Positions 1-8,265 of a stretch of DNA of 33,840 nucleotides are shown piece by piece. This DNA is from Caulobacter sp. (GTDB lineage Bacteria; Pseudomonadota; Alphaproteobacteria; Caulobacterales; Caulobacteraceae): contig JAUSPV010000315.1 of NCBI GenBank assembly GCA_030652755.1, positions 1 to 33,840 of the forward strand, written 5' to 3'. The notes under the pieces are model-generated. The model saw nothing but the letters and a program-made list of their open reading frames with translations. It made no database searches and was not told the origin of the DNA. Both the position numbers and the translations under genes were made by a program. Every line of letters begins with the position of its first letter. Position 1 is the stretch's first letter.

Positions 1-1621
1 GGATCGGGTCGATCGGCGGGTTGGTGACCTGGGCGAAGTTCTGCTTGAAGTACTCGTAGAGCAGCTTGGTGCGCCGCGAGAGCACGGCGATCGGCACATC
101 CGCCCCCATCGACCCGATGGGGTCGTCGCCGGTCTGGGCCATCGGCTCGAGGAAGAACTGCAGATCCTCCTGCGTGTAGCCGAAGGCCTGCTGGCGATCG
201 AGCAGGTGCACCGGGTCGGCGCCCTGAAGCTCCTCGGCGGGCGGCGCCTCAGGCAGGTCCTCGAGCTTGAACTGGGTGCGGGCCAGCCATTCGGCGTAGG
301 GCTGGGCGTCGGCGAGGGAGGCCTTGATCTCCTCGTCCTCGATGATCCGGCCTTCCTCCATGTCGATCAGCAGCATCTTGCCCGGCTGCAGGCGCCATTT
401 GCGCACGACCCGTTCCTCGGGAACGGTCAGCACGCCCACTTCCGAGGCCATGATCACATGGTCCTGGTCGGTAATGACGAAACGCGCCGGACGCAGGCCG
501 TTGCGGTCCAGGGTGGCGCCGATCTGGCGGCCGTCGGTGAAGGCTACGGCGGCGGGGCCGTCCCAGGGCTCCATCAGGGCGGCGTGATACTCGTAGAAGG
601 CCTTCCGCCGGGGATCCATCAGCGGATTGCCGGCCCAGGCCTCCGGGATCAGCATCATCACCGCATGGGCCAGCGGGTAGCCGCCGGCGAGCAGCAGTTC
701 GAGCGCGTTGTCGAGGCAGGCGGTGTCGGACTGGCCGTGCGGGATCAGCGGCCACATCTTGTTGAGGTCGGGCCCCAGGAGGTCCGATTCCAGCGTGCGG
801 CGGCGGGCGTTCATCCAGTTGACGTTGCCCCGCACGGTGTTGATCTCGCCGTTGTGGGCGATGAACCGGTAGGGGTGGGCCAGCTTCCAGGACGGGAAGG
901 TGTTGGTCGAGAACCGCTGGTGAACCATCGCCAGCGCCGACTCGGTCAGCGGGTTCTTCAGGTCGGTGTAGAAGGAGCCCACCTGATCGGCGAGCAGCAG
1001 ACCCTTGTAGACCACCGTGCGGGTCGAGAAGGACGGCAGGTACAGCTGGGTAAGGCCCGGCAGGTTCTTCTTCACCGCCAGCTCGGCCAGAGGGTTCTGC
1101 AGCTGCTTGCGGATGGTCAGCAGCTTGCGCTCGAAGGCGTCCTGGTCGCGCGTCGTCGGCCCTCGGCCGACGATGGCCTGCCGGATGACCGGCATCTCGG
1201 CCATCACCGCGGCGCCCAGACCGGTGGTGTCGATGGGCACATCGCGCCAGGCGATGAAGGTCTGGCCCTCGACCTTCAGGAAGTGCTCGAACTGGTGGAC
1301 GACAACGTCGCGCGCCGCCTCGTCCCGCGGCAGGAAGCACATGGCCACCGCGTAGTCGCCCGGCGCCGGCAGGTCGACGCCGGTCTTGCCGGCCCAGTCA
1401 CGCAGCAGGGCGTCCGGAATCTGGATCAGAATCCCGGCGCCGTCGCCGACCAGCGGGTCGGCGCCCACAGCGCCCCGGTGGTCGAGATTGATCAGGATCT
1501 CCAGACCGCAGGCCACGACCTCGTGCGATTTGCGGCCTTTGATGTTGGCGACAAACCCGACGCCGCAGGCGTCATGCTCGTTACGAGGGTCATACAGACC
1601 GCGGGATTGTGGAGCGCCCAT
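1..1621 (-). CDS. gltB: Glutamate synthase (NADPH) large subunit, N-terminal part, truncated by the window edge
   Basis: The minus strand from 1621 reads into the N-terminal half of the GOGAT alpha subunit. It starts M-G-A-P-Q and soon gives YDPRNEHDACGVGFVA, in which Cys19 is the expected Ntn-type glutaminase nucleophile exposed after propeptide removal. Further in, HRGAVGADPLVGDGAGI, HQRFSTNTFPSW and HNGEINT match the class-II amidotransferase domain. The last residues before the left edge, FKQNFAQVTNPPIDPI, open the central domain. About 540 codons are present of roughly 1500 normal for the family. The ATG at 1621 is preceded by GAGGA about 7 nt upstream. The enzyme transfers the glutamine amide to 2-oxoglutarate in the cytosol, with a small subunit (gltD) that is not in view. 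The 18-residue propeptide is short but plausible. Identification is firm; the 3' end is missing. Confidence 0.97.
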   Translation of the reverse strand, partial: MGAPQSRGLYDPRNEHDACGVGFVANIKGRKSHEVVACGLEILINLDHRGAVGADPLVGDGAGILIQIPDALLRDWAGKTGVDLPAPGDYAVAMCFLPRDEAARDVVVHQFEHFLKVEGQTFIAWRDVPIDTTGLGAAVMAEMPVIRQAIVGRGPTTRDQDAFERKLLTIRKQLQNPLAELAVKKNLPGLTQLYLPSFSTRTVVYKGLLLADQVGSFYTDLKNPLTESALAMVHQRFSTNTFPSWKLAHPYRFIAHNGEINTVRGNVNWMNARRRTLESDLLGPDLNKMWPLIPHGQSDTACLDNALELLLAGGYPLAHAVMMLIPEAWAGNPLMDPRRKAFYEYHAALMEPWDGPAAVAFTDGRQIGATLDRNGLRPARFVITDQDHVIMASEVGVLTVPEERVVRKWRLQPGKMLLIDMEEGRIIEDEEIKASLADAQPYAEWLARTQFKLEDLPEAPPAEELQGADPVHLLDRQQAFGYTQEDLQFFLEPMAQTGDDPIGSMGADVPIAVLSRRTKLLYEYFKQNFAQVTNPPIDPI

Positions 1622-2048
1622 CGGGGATCCTCAGAATAGAGACACAGGTCCGCCTGACGGCCGTCACAAGGACGGCCGAACAGGGTCGAGGCGGCATTAG
1701 CGGTAAGCCGAGCGCTCGCGCAAAAGGTAATTTCTTTCGGCATCCGGCGAACTTGCGAAACGACGTGGCAAGAATTTGCGCAGATCGGCGGCGGAGGGGG
1801 GCGATGCGTGACGGATAATGCTGCACTGCGGCATCCGAGAGCGAGGCTACGCGGCAAACGGGGCAGACTGTTTGGACCGCTGGTCGCGCCGATGGGTCGC
1901 AGCGGCGCGAGCTGTAGGGACCTCATCCCCGATAGAAAATGCGCGGCGTCGGACCAAACCTGTGGCCGGACGCTGGGTCAACGCCTGCACTGTGATCGAC
2001 CCCGGGACCGGACGATCAGATCCGGAGCCGGGACAGAGGAACCACCCG
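1622..2048. other. 427-bp intergenic region between divergent gltB and acyl-CoA dehydrogenase
   Basis: No convincing gene is seen here. Open frames do cross it, but they lack family sequence, and the in-frame upstream extension of the acyl-CoA dehydrogenase (from 1818) has no recognisable protein motif. The stretch 1725-1785 is noticeably richer in A/T than its surroundings and is the likeliest place for the gltB promoter. A perfect 12-bp palindrome lies at 1655-1666, 34 bp upstream of the gltB start. The Shine-Dalgarno sequences of both flanking genes lie at its ends. Confidence 0.6.
1655..1666. promoter_or_regulatory. 12-bp perfect palindrome upstream of gltB
   Basis: TGACGGCCGTCA reads identically on both strands and lies in the gltB leader or promoter region. 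A second partial copy (GACGGCCG) follows at 1671-1678. This is a possible regulator site; palindromes of this size also occur by chance in GC-rich DNA. Confidence 0.3.
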
Positions 2049-3245
2049 ATGGACATGCGCCAGAGCGCCGAGGACGAGGCCTTCCGCGAGACGGTCCAGG
2101 CCTACTTTCGAGAAGAGTACCCGCGGGACATCATCGCGAAGCTGGCCAACGGGCAGACCCTGAAGAAGTCGGACATGGTGGCGTCCGAACAGGCGTTGAG
2201 CGCCCGGGGCTGGCTGGCGCCGGGCTGGCCGGCCGAGTACGGCGGGCCCGGCTGGACCATCACCCAGCGCTTCATCTTCGATGAGGAGCTTGAGCGGGCC
2301 GGCGCGCCGAACGTGTCGCCCATGGGCCTGCTGTACGTGGCGCCGGTGATCTACACCTTCGGCACGCCGGAACAGAAGGATCGCTGGCTCGGCGACATCC
2401 TGTCGGCGCGCACCTTCTGGGCCCAGGGCTATTCCGAGCCGGAGGCCGGGTCGGACCTGGCCAGCCTGCGCACCCGCGCCGTGCTCGACGGCGACCACTA
2501 CATCGTCGACGGCGAGAAGATCTGGACCAGCGACGCCCACTACGCCGACTGGATCTTCTGCCTGGTCCGCACCGAGGACGCGCCGCGCAAGCAGGACGGC
2601 ATCACCTTCCTCTGCATCGACATGGCGACGCCCGGCGTCGAGGTCGTGCCGATCATCACCATCGACGGCGGCCACCATCTGAACCGGGTCGTCTTCGACA
2701 ACGTCCGCGTGCCGGTCGAGAACCGCATCGGCGACGAGGGCAAGGGCTGGACCTACGCCCGCCACCTGCTGAGCTACGAGCGCACCTCCTACGCCCATGT
2801 CGCCGCCAAGCGCCGGCAGATCGAGGACATGAAGCGACTGCTGGCTGATGCTCCGTGGGCGGAGGGCGACGCCGGGCAGCAGGACGACGTCCGCCACCGG
2901 CTGGCCGCCGTGGAGGTCCAGCTGGATGCGCTGGAGATGACCGTGCTGCGGGCGCTGGCCCCGCTGGCGGCCGGCCAGGCGCCGGGCGACGAGGCCTCGA
3001 TCATCAAGATCGCCGCGACCGAGACGGCCCAGGCGATCACCGAGCTGTTCGTCGAACTGGCCGGCCTTCACGCCCTGCCGAAGTTCCCGGACCGCAGCGG
3101 GCCGGACTGGCGGGCGGGGCTGGAGGCCATCCCCGCCTTCGCCGCGCCGGCCACCGCCGCCTACTTCCTGGCCCGGGCCCAGACGATCTATGGCGGGGCG
3201 ACGGAGATCCAGAAGAACATCATCGCCCGCCAGCTGGGACTTTAG
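2049..3245 (+). CDS. Acyl-CoA dehydrogenase family protein
   Basis: The 398-aa product has the usual ACAD length and layout: N-terminal helical domain (about 1-120), beta domain with the flavin/substrate motif YSEPEAGSDLASLRT (about 128-142) and GEKIWTS (155-161), and a C-terminal helical domain ending YGGATEIQKNIIARQLGL. It should oxidise an acyl-CoA to the 2-enoyl-CoA and pass electrons to ETF. The MCAD-type catalytic Glu in a YEG motif is absent (Tyr381-Gly-Gly instead). Glu244 in LLSYER sits where isovaleryl- and long-chain ACADs carry their base and is the likely catalytic residue. The ATG at 2049 is preferred because AGAGGA lies 8 nt upstream. Its stop interleaves with the stop of the convergent SDR gene. 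The substrate cannot be told from sequence; a branched, aromatic or steroid side-chain acyl-CoA is possible. Confidence 0.93.
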   Translation: MDMRQSAEDEAFRETVQAYFREEYPRDIIAKLANGQTLKKSDMVASEQALSARGWLAPGWPAEYGGPGWTITQRFIFDEELERAGAPNVSPMGLLYVAPVIYTFGTPEQKDRWLGDILSARTFWAQGYSEPEAGSDLASLRTRAVLDGDHYIVDGEKIWTSDAHYADWIFCLVRTEDAPRKQDGITFLCIDMATPGVEVVPIITIDGGHHLNRVVFDNVRVPVENRIGDEGKGWTYARHLLSYERTSYAHVAAKRRQIEDMKRLLADAPWAEGDAGQQDDVRHRLAAVEVQLDALEMTVLRALAPLAAGQAPGDEASIIKIAATETAQAITELFVELAGLHALPKFPDRSGPDWRAGLEAIPAFAAPATAAYFLARAQTIYGGATEIQKNIIARQLGL

Positions 3246-4033
3246 CGCGGCGGCATGCGGATGGCGCCGTCGAGGCGGACGGTCTCGCCGTTGAAGTAGC
3301 CGTTGCGCAGCATGGTGACCGCCAGGTCGGCGTATTCGTGCGGGTGCCCCAGGCGGCGCGGGAACGGCACCGAGGCCGACAGGCTGTCGAAGATGGCCGG
3401 GGCGCGGGTCTTCACGCCCAGCATGGGCGGGGTGGCCATGATGCCCGGCAGGATGGTGTTGATGCGGATGCCCTCGTTGGCCAGATCGCGGGCGATGACC
3501 AGGGTCATGCCCTTGATCGCCGCCTTGGCCGCCGCGTAGGCCACCTGCCCCACCTGGCCGTCCTCGGCCGCCACCGAGCCGGTGTTGACGATGGCGCCGC
3601 GGCCGCCGTCCTCGTCCGGCTCCAGCGTCGCCATGCCGGCCGCGCTCTTCACGATGCAGCGGAAGGTGCCGACGGTGTTGAGGCCCAGCACCCACTCGAA
3701 GTCGGCGGCGTTGAACTGCTTGATCTCGCCGGTCTGTTTGTCGCGGGCGATGGTCTTGCCGCCCCGGCCACCCCCGGCGCAGTTGACCAGGATGCGTTCC
3801 TGACCATGCGCGGCGCGGGCCTTGGCGAAGCCGGCGTCGACCGACTCCTCGCTCATCACGTTGACCTCGCAGAACAGCGCGCCGAGCTCCTCGGCCTTCT
3901 TCGTCCCGGTCTCGGGGTTGAGGTCGAAGATCGCGACCCTCACGCCCAGGTCCCGCAGAGCCTTGACCGTGGCGGCCCCGAGGCCGGAGGCGCCGCCGGT
4001 GACCACGGCGGAGACGGTGCTGTCGAGTTTCAT
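3242..4033 (-). CDS. SDR family oxidoreductase, HSD10-like (3-hydroxyacyl-CoA dehydrogenase type)
   Basis: The 263-aa protein is a classical short-chain dehydrogenase. The cofactor motif TGGASGLG is at 12-19, with Asp37 after beta-2 favouring NAD(H). NCAG is at 84-87, the catalytic Ser is Ser153 (NTGS) and the catalytic pair is Tyr166/Lys170 (YAAAK). The overall pattern, including the VAAEDGQVGQVAYAAAK stretch, resembles type II 3-hydroxyacyl-CoA dehydrogenases (HSD17B10 group), which oxidise 3-hydroxyacyl-CoAs in beta-oxidation. The ATG at 4033 was chosen because GAGGA lies 8 nt upstream; a TTG at 4048 would overlap that ribosome site. It faces the acyl-CoA dehydrogenase and shares 4 bp at the stops, so the two may serve one pathway. 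Substrate not determined. Confidence 0.9.
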   Translation of the reverse strand: MKLDSTVSAVVTGGASGLGAATVKALRDLGVRVAIFDLNPETGTKKAEELGALFCEVNVMSEESVDAGFAKARAAHGQERILVNCAGGGRGGKTIARDKQTGEIKQFNAADFEWVLGLNTVGTFRCIVKSAAGMATLEPDEDGGRGAIVNTGSVAAEDGQVGQVAYAAAKAAIKGMTLVIARDLANEGIRINTILPGIMATPPMLGVKTRAPAIFDSLSASVPFPRRLGHPHEYADLAVTMLRNGYFNGETVRLDGAIRMPPR

Positions 4034-4199
4034 GGCGCGTTTCCTCAAGGCTTGTTTTGGGTTGGCGACATCACAGCCCCGGCGCCGCAGGGGCAGGCAA
4101 GGCGTAACCTCTCAAGCCCCCGAAGACGGTGGCGCGGGCGGGGGTTCTGCCCCATACCCGAGGCCACAGGCGCCGCATCAGCCAAGTCAGGACCCCGCC

Positions 4200-5186
4200 A
4201 TGACCTTCAAGGCTCTCCTCGCCACCCGGGTGGATCGCACGGTCACCGTCGAGATGGTCGACCTCTCCGAAGACCAGCTGATGGACGGTAACGTCCGCAT
4301 CGACGTCGATTATTCTACGGTGAACTACAAGGACGGGCTGGCGCTGGCCGGACGGCCCGGCGTGATCCAGAGCTATCCGCTCGTGCCCGGCATCGACCTG
4401 GCGGGCACGGTCACCCAGTCGTCGCACCCGGCCTATGCAGCAGGCGACCGCGTTGTCCTCAACGGCTGGGGCCTGAGCCAGACTCACCACGGCGGCTACG
4501 CCCAGAAGGCGCGGGTCAACGGCGACTGGCTGGTCAGGCTGCCGGACGGGATCAGCACCCGCGACGCCATGGCCATCGGCACGGCCGGCTACACCGCCAT
4601 GCTCAGCGTGCTGGCGCTGGAGCATGCCGGCCTGACTCCCGACAGCGGCGCGGTGCTGGTCACTGGCGCCAATGGCGGCGTCGGCTCGGTCGCCATCATG
4701 ATCCTGGCGAAGCTCGGCTATCGCGTCATCGCCTCGACCGGCCGCCCGGAAGAGAGCGCCTACCTGACCGCGCTTGGCGCCAGTGACATCATCGACCGCA
4801 AGACGCTGTCGGAGCCCGGCCCGCCCATCGCCGCGCCGCGCTGGGCCGGAGCCGTCGACTCGGTCGGCAGCCAGACCCTGGCCAACGTCCTGGCCCAGAC
4901 CGACTATCGCGGCGCCGTCGCCGCCTGCGGCCTGGCCCAGGGCGTCGATCTGCCCGGCTCGGTGTTTCCGTTCATCCTGCGCAACGTGACCCTGGCCGGC
5001 ATCGACTCGGTCAACGCGCCCTACGCCGTCAGGGTGAAGGCCTGGGAGCGGCTGGCGACTGATGTCGATCTGGCCAAGCTGGCGACCAGCGTCAGCGAGA
5101 TCAGCCTGGCCGATGTGCCTCGGGCCGGCCGCGACATCCTGGAGGGCAGGATCCGCGGCCGCACCGTCGTCAACGTCAACGCCTGA
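4200..5186 (+). CDS. acuI: Acryloyl-CoA reductase, AcuI/YhdH family (zinc-free MDR)
   Basis: The 328-aa product matches the AcuI/YhdH group nearly end to end. It has NYKDGLA at 42-48, PGIDLAG at 63-69, GTAGYTAML at 127-135, the NADPH-binding VTGANGGVGS at 154-163, the WAGAVDSVG and AACGLA segments, and the ending RGRTVVNVN. No zinc-binding Cys or His set is present, as expected for the family. Characterised members reduce the double bond of acrylyl-CoA to propionyl-CoA with NADPH, in 3-hydroxypropionate or DMSP metabolism and in acrylate detoxification. The start ATG at 4200 has AGGA about 8 nt upstream. It is transcribed divergently from the SDR gene across about 165 bp, and its stop abuts the stop of the CoA-transferase. 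The in vivo substrate is inferred from family membership only. Confidence 0.88.
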   Translation: MTFKALLATRVDRTVTVEMVDLSEDQLMDGNVRIDVDYSTVNYKDGLALAGRPGVIQSYPLVPGIDLAGTVTQSSHPAYAAGDRVVLNGWGLSQTHHGGYAQKARVNGDWLVRLPDGISTRDAMAIGTAGYTAMLSVLALEHAGLTPDSGAVLVTGANGGVGSVAIMILAKLGYRVIASTGRPEESAYLTALGASDIIDRKTLSEPGPPIAAPRWAGAVDSVGSQTLANVLAQTDYRGAVAACGLAQGVDLPGSVFPFILRNVTLAGIDSVNAPYAVRVKAWERLATDVDLAKLATSVSEISLADVPRAGRDILEGRIRGRTVVNVNA

Positions 5187-6371
5187 TCAGGCCGGGCGCG
5201 TCAGCCCGACCTCGGCCAGCACCGCGTCGGTGTCCTGGCCGATGGTTGGCGGATCCCGCCGGATGCCGGCCGGCGTCTTCGAGAACCGCAGGCCGGGCTT
5301 CATCGCGCGATAGGTCGCATCGCCCAGCGGCCGCTCCTCGAACAGGGTGCGGCTCAGCTGCTCGTCTTCGAAGATCTCGGTCGGCCGGTTGGCGCGCATG
5401 ACCGGGATCGAGTGCTCGGCGCCCAGCGCCATCCACTCGGCCGTCGTCCGGCTGGCCGCCGCCTCGCCCATCATGGCGTAGTATTCGGCGACCTTTTCCT
5501 TGCCGCTGGCCTTGGAGGTGAAGCGCTCGAGCTCATAGGCGCCGGGCAGGCCGCCCAGCTCCATGAACCTGGCCGACTGGACCTGGTTGGCCGGCATCAC
5601 GGTCAGATAGCCGTCCTTTGTCCTGAACGGCTTGCGGTGCGGGGTGATGGCGGTTGTGAAGCCGAAGCCGCCGGTCGGCGGCACGAAGGTGTGGCCGTAC
5701 AGATGCTCGGCCATCACGAAGCCGGTGAAGGTCTCCAGCATCGGCACGGCGACGAACTGGCCCTCGCCGGTCTGCTCCTTGTGGCGCAGGGCGGCCAGGG
5801 TGGCGATCACCGCGAACAGGCCGCAGGTCTTGTCGGCCAGCAGCGACGGCAACGGCCGAAGCTCGGTCTCCGGATCGACCAGCTGGCCCAGGCCGCAGGC
5901 GCCGCTGGCCGACTGGATCAGGTCGTCGAAGGCCTGCAGGCCTGCGTAGGGGCCGTCGTCGTCGTAGCCCATGGCCTCGACATAGACGATGTCCGGCTTG
6001 ATGGCCTTCACCGCCTCGTAGGAGAAGCCCAGCCGCGCCACGGCCGAGGGCCGCATATTGTGGATGAAGACGTCGCCGGTCTCGACCAGCTTCGCCAGCG
6101 CCGCCCGCCCCTCGTCGGTCTTCAGATCGAGGCTGACCGAGCGCTTGTTGCGATTGAAGGCGACATAGCCGGGGCCCATCTCCTTGCTCGGACCCTTGCC
6201 CGAGTTGCGCTGGCGGTCGCCGGCCGGCTCCTCGACCTTGATGACGTCGGCGCCCAGGTCGCCCATCGTCTGGGTCGCGTAGGGGCCGAGCACGAACTGG
6301 CTGAGGTCGATGATGCGCACCCCGGCCAGCGGGCCGGTGCGGTGAGGATCGGGTCGGGTCTGGTCGGTCAT
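5187..6371 (-). CDS. CaiB/BaiF family (class III) CoA-transferase
   Basis: The product of about 394 aa begins after a short linker with LAGVRIIDLSQFVLGPYATQTMGDLGADVIKVE in sequence order, the hallmark N-terminus of formyl-CoA-transferase-like proteins. It continues with NRNKRSVSLDLK and FIHNMRPS. The catalytic Asp is expected in AFDDLIQSASG, at about residue 149. These enzymes move CoA between an acyl-CoA and a free acid through aspartyl-CoA thioester intermediates. Two adjacent ATGs (6374 and 6371) exist. GGAG is 7 nt from the second and 4 nt from the first, so 6371 is preferred. The first overlaps by one base the TGA of the upstream alcohol dehydrogenase, which indicates a two-gene operon with translational coupling. 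The substrate is unknown. Confidence 0.92.
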   Translation of the reverse strand: MTDQTRPDPHRTGPLAGVRIIDLSQFVLGPYATQTMGDLGADVIKVEEPAGDRQRNSGKGPSKEMGPGYVAFNRNKRSVSLDLKTDEGRAALAKLVETGDVFIHNMRPSAVARLGFSYEAVKAIKPDIVYVEAMGYDDDGPYAGLQAFDDLIQSASGACGLGQLVDPETELRPLPSLLADKTCGLFAVIATLAALRHKEQTGEGQFVAVPMLETFTGFVMAEHLYGHTFVPPTGGFGFTTAITPHRKPFRTKDGYLTVMPANQVQSARFMELGGLPGAYELERFTSKASGKEKVAEYYAMMGEAAASRTTAEWMALGAEHSIPVMRANRPTEIFEDEQLSRTLFEERPLGDATYRAMKPGLRFSKTPAGIRRDPPTIGQDTDAVLAEVGLTRPA

Positions 6372-6373
6372 CA

Positions 6374-7477
6374 TCAGGCTCCGGTCAGCAGCACGACCTT
6401 GATGCAGTCGCCATGGTGCTGGGCGGCGATCGCCTCGTTGATCTGGTCGAAGGGGAAGGTCTTGATCATGCGGTCGAAGGGCAGCGCGCCGCGACGATAG
6501 TGCTCGATCAGCTCCGGCAGGAAGACGTCCGGATCACTGTCGCCCTCGATGATGCCCTTCACCGTATGCCCGAAGGTCATGGCGGTGTTGATGTCGCCCG
6601 GCATCGGCGTGCCCGGCGGCGAGATGCCGACGATGCCGAACGTCCCCTTGGGGCCGAGCGTGTTCATCACCGCCGCCTGCACCGCCGGAACGCCGGTGGT
6701 GTCGAAGGCGTAGTCGACGCCGCCGGGCAGGATGGCCCGCACCGCCGCCGCCAGATCCGGCGCGGCGGCCGGGTCGATGACGTGGGTGGCGCCGAACTCG
6801 GTCGCCAGGGCCCGCCGCGCCGCGTGCGGCTCGACCAGGATGATGGTCTCGCAGCCCTGGATCTTCGCGCCCATCACCGCGCTCAGGCCCACCGGACCGC
6901 CGCCGGTGATCAGCAGGGTCGAGCCGGCCTCGCAGGCCAGCGACCGCATGACCCCGCCCGCCCCGGTCTGGATGCCGCAGCCCAGCGGGCCGAACAGCTC
7001 CAGCGGCAGGTCGTCCGGCACCTTCACCACATTGCGCTCGTAGGTCAGGGCGTGGGTGGCGAAGGACGACTGGCCGAAGAAGTTGCTGCCGACGGCAACC
7101 TCCTCGCAGCGCAGCGTCTTGCTGCCGTCGGGCCGCATCCCGGCGTAGTTGAGCAGCGGCATGGTCTCGCAGTAGGCGGCGTCGCCCTTGCCGCAGCGGC
7201 GGCAGGTTCCACAGGAGCGGAAGGTCATGGCCACCCGGTCGCCGGGCGCCACCTTGGTGACCCTGGCCCCGACCTTCTCGACAATGCCCGAGCCTTCGTG
7301 GCCGAGCACGGCGGGCGGAGCGATCGCGCCGGTCTGCTGGAAGACGATGTCGGTGTGGCAGACGCCGACGCCGACGACGCGGACGAGGATTTCGTCCTCG
7401 CGTGGGTCGTCCAACTCGACCATCCGGATTTCGAAGGGCTTGCCGGGACCCGTGGCGACGGCGGCCTTGATCTGCAT
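6374..7477 (-). CDS. Zinc-dependent alcohol dehydrogenase (aryl-alcohol/benzyl-alcohol dehydrogenase-like MDR)
   Basis: The 367-aa protein carries all expected zinc sites: catalytic Cys40 (GVCHTD), His60-Glu61 (GHEG) and Cys167 (GPLGCGIQTGAG), and four structural cysteines at 89, 92, 95 and 103. The Rossmann motif is GGGPVG at 192-197. The GCGIQTGAG segment is typical of aryl-alcohol/class III-like dehydrogenases, so it probably interconverts a primary (perhaps aromatic) alcohol and its aldehyde with NAD(P). The ATG at 7477 fits the family N-terminus (MQIKAAV) and has GGGAGG about 11 nt upstream; the open frame extends to 7684 without recognisable sequence. It is first in a pair with the CoA-transferase, so alcohol/aldehyde oxidation may feed the acid that is then activated as a CoA ester (inference). 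Confidence 0.92.
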   Translation of the reverse strand: MQIKAAVATGPGKPFEIRMVELDDPREDEILVRVVGVGVCHTDIVFQQTGAIAPPAVLGHEGSGIVEKVGARVTKVAPGDRVAMTFRSCGTCRRCGKGDAAYCETMPLLNYAGMRPDGSKTLRCEEVAVGSNFFGQSSFATHALTYERNVVKVPDDLPLELFGPLGCGIQTGAGGVMRSLACEAGSTLLITGGGPVGLSAVMGAKIQGCETIILVEPHAARRALATEFGATHVIDPAAAPDLAAAVRAILPGGVDYAFDTTGVPAVQAAVMNTLGPKGTFGIVGISPPGTPMPGDINTAMTFGHTVKGIIEGDSDPDVFLPELIEHYRRGALPFDRMIKTFPFDQINEAIAAQHHGDCIKVVLLTGA

Positions 7478-7576
7478 GGCGTCCAGCGCCTCCCTGTTGC
7501 GTGGCCGGTCTTTCGCCGGACTGTCCCTTTCGAGTGAACCGCGCGCGGGCATGCCGTCAAGCGCTTCGGCGGCCTG

Positions 7577-7598
7577 CCCTTGCGGCCTGCCGCAGGGG
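7577..7598. other. 9-bp stem hairpin in the 7478-7659 divergent intergenic region
   Basis: CCCTTGCGG and CCGCAGGGG flank a four-base CCTG loop (one G-U pair on the RNA). It lies between the divergent alcohol dehydrogenase and the TIGR04282-like gene. No U-tract follows, so it is not a standard intrinsic terminator. Its function is unknown. Confidence 0.3.
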
Positions 7599-7659
7599 AA
7601 GGACGCTACGGGCCGCGACGGGGGCTCGACCGGTCCGCCGTCCTGGCCGAAAAGGGGCC

Positions 7660-8265
7660 ATGGCGTCCCGGCTCGACCTCGCAAACCTCGTCGTCTTCGC
7701 GCGACGGCCGACCATCGGTGTCGGCAAGCGGCGGCTGGCGGCGGCGATCGGCGACGTCGAGGCGCTGCGTTTCCAGCGCGGCGCCATCGACGGACTGCTC
7801 CGGGGCATCGCCGGGGACGCGCGGTGGCGGACCACGGTCGCCGTGTCGCCGGATCGTCCCGTCGACTGGCTGCGCGGGCGGGCGGCGGCCACGCCGCAGG
7901 GCGGTGGCGATCTGGGGTGCAAGCTGACCCGGGTCGCGCGACGCTTCCCCGTCGGGCGGCTGGTGATCATCGGCAGCGACACGCCCACCGTCACTCGCGC
8001 CGACATCGCCGCCGCCTTCGACGCCCTGCGCAGCCACGACGCGGTGCTCGGCCCGGCCCGCGACGGCGGCTACTGGCTGATCGGGCTGATACGCTCGGCG
8101 CGCGGTCCCCTGCCCTTCGACGCCATCCGCTGGTCGAGCCCCGACACCCTGGCCGACACCCTGACGCGGCTGTCGGGCCTGAGGGTCGCCACCCTGCGCT
8201 CGCTGGAAGACATCGACGACGAGGCCAGCCTCAAGCGTTTCCGCGCCGGGCCTCAGCGGCCGTAG
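7660..8265 (+). CDS. TIGR04282-like transferase (rSAM/selenodomain-associated transferase 1; DUF2064)
   Basis: The 201-aa GT-A-like protein shows the family landmarks: VVFARRPTIGVGKRRLA at 11-26 (nucleotide-binding start), GSDTPTVTRADIAAAF at 105-120 and LGPARDGGYWLIGL at 130-143. The family resembles CofC/nucleotidyltransferases. It is annotated as transferase 1 beside radical SAM proteins and, in arsenosugar loci, as a biosynthetic glycosyltransferase. The ATG at 7660 begins the family-like N-terminus; only a weak GGGG precedes it. The protein is somewhat shorter than many homologues. It is convergent with the TIGR04283-like gene and shares 13 bp with it. The true donor and acceptor are unknown, and no arsenic gene is seen nearby. 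Confidence 0.85.
   Translation: MASRLDLANLVVFARRPTIGVGKRRLAAAIGDVEALRFQRGAIDGLLRGIAGDARWRTTVAVSPDRPVDWLRGRAAATPQGGGDLGCKLTRVARRFPVGRLVIIGSDTPTVTRADIAAAFDALRSHDAVLGPARDGGYWLIGLIRSARGPLPFDAIRWSSPDTLADTLTRLSGLRVATLRSLEDIDDEASLKRFRAGPQRP

Noticed and set aside
206-1639. Long plus-strand open frame (477 codons)
   Set aside because: It is antisense to gltB, whose sequence is unmistakable; the frame stays open only because of high GC. Its translation is rich in Arg, Gln, Gly and Val without any family motif.
1764-1781. Sigma-54-like sequence TGGCAAGAATTTGC
   Set aside because: The GG and GC elements are 9 bp apart instead of the required 10, and it points away from gltB.
2016-3695. 559-codon minus-strand open frame
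   Set aside because: Antisense to the acyl-CoA dehydrogenase and in a wrong frame of the SDR gene; no domain.
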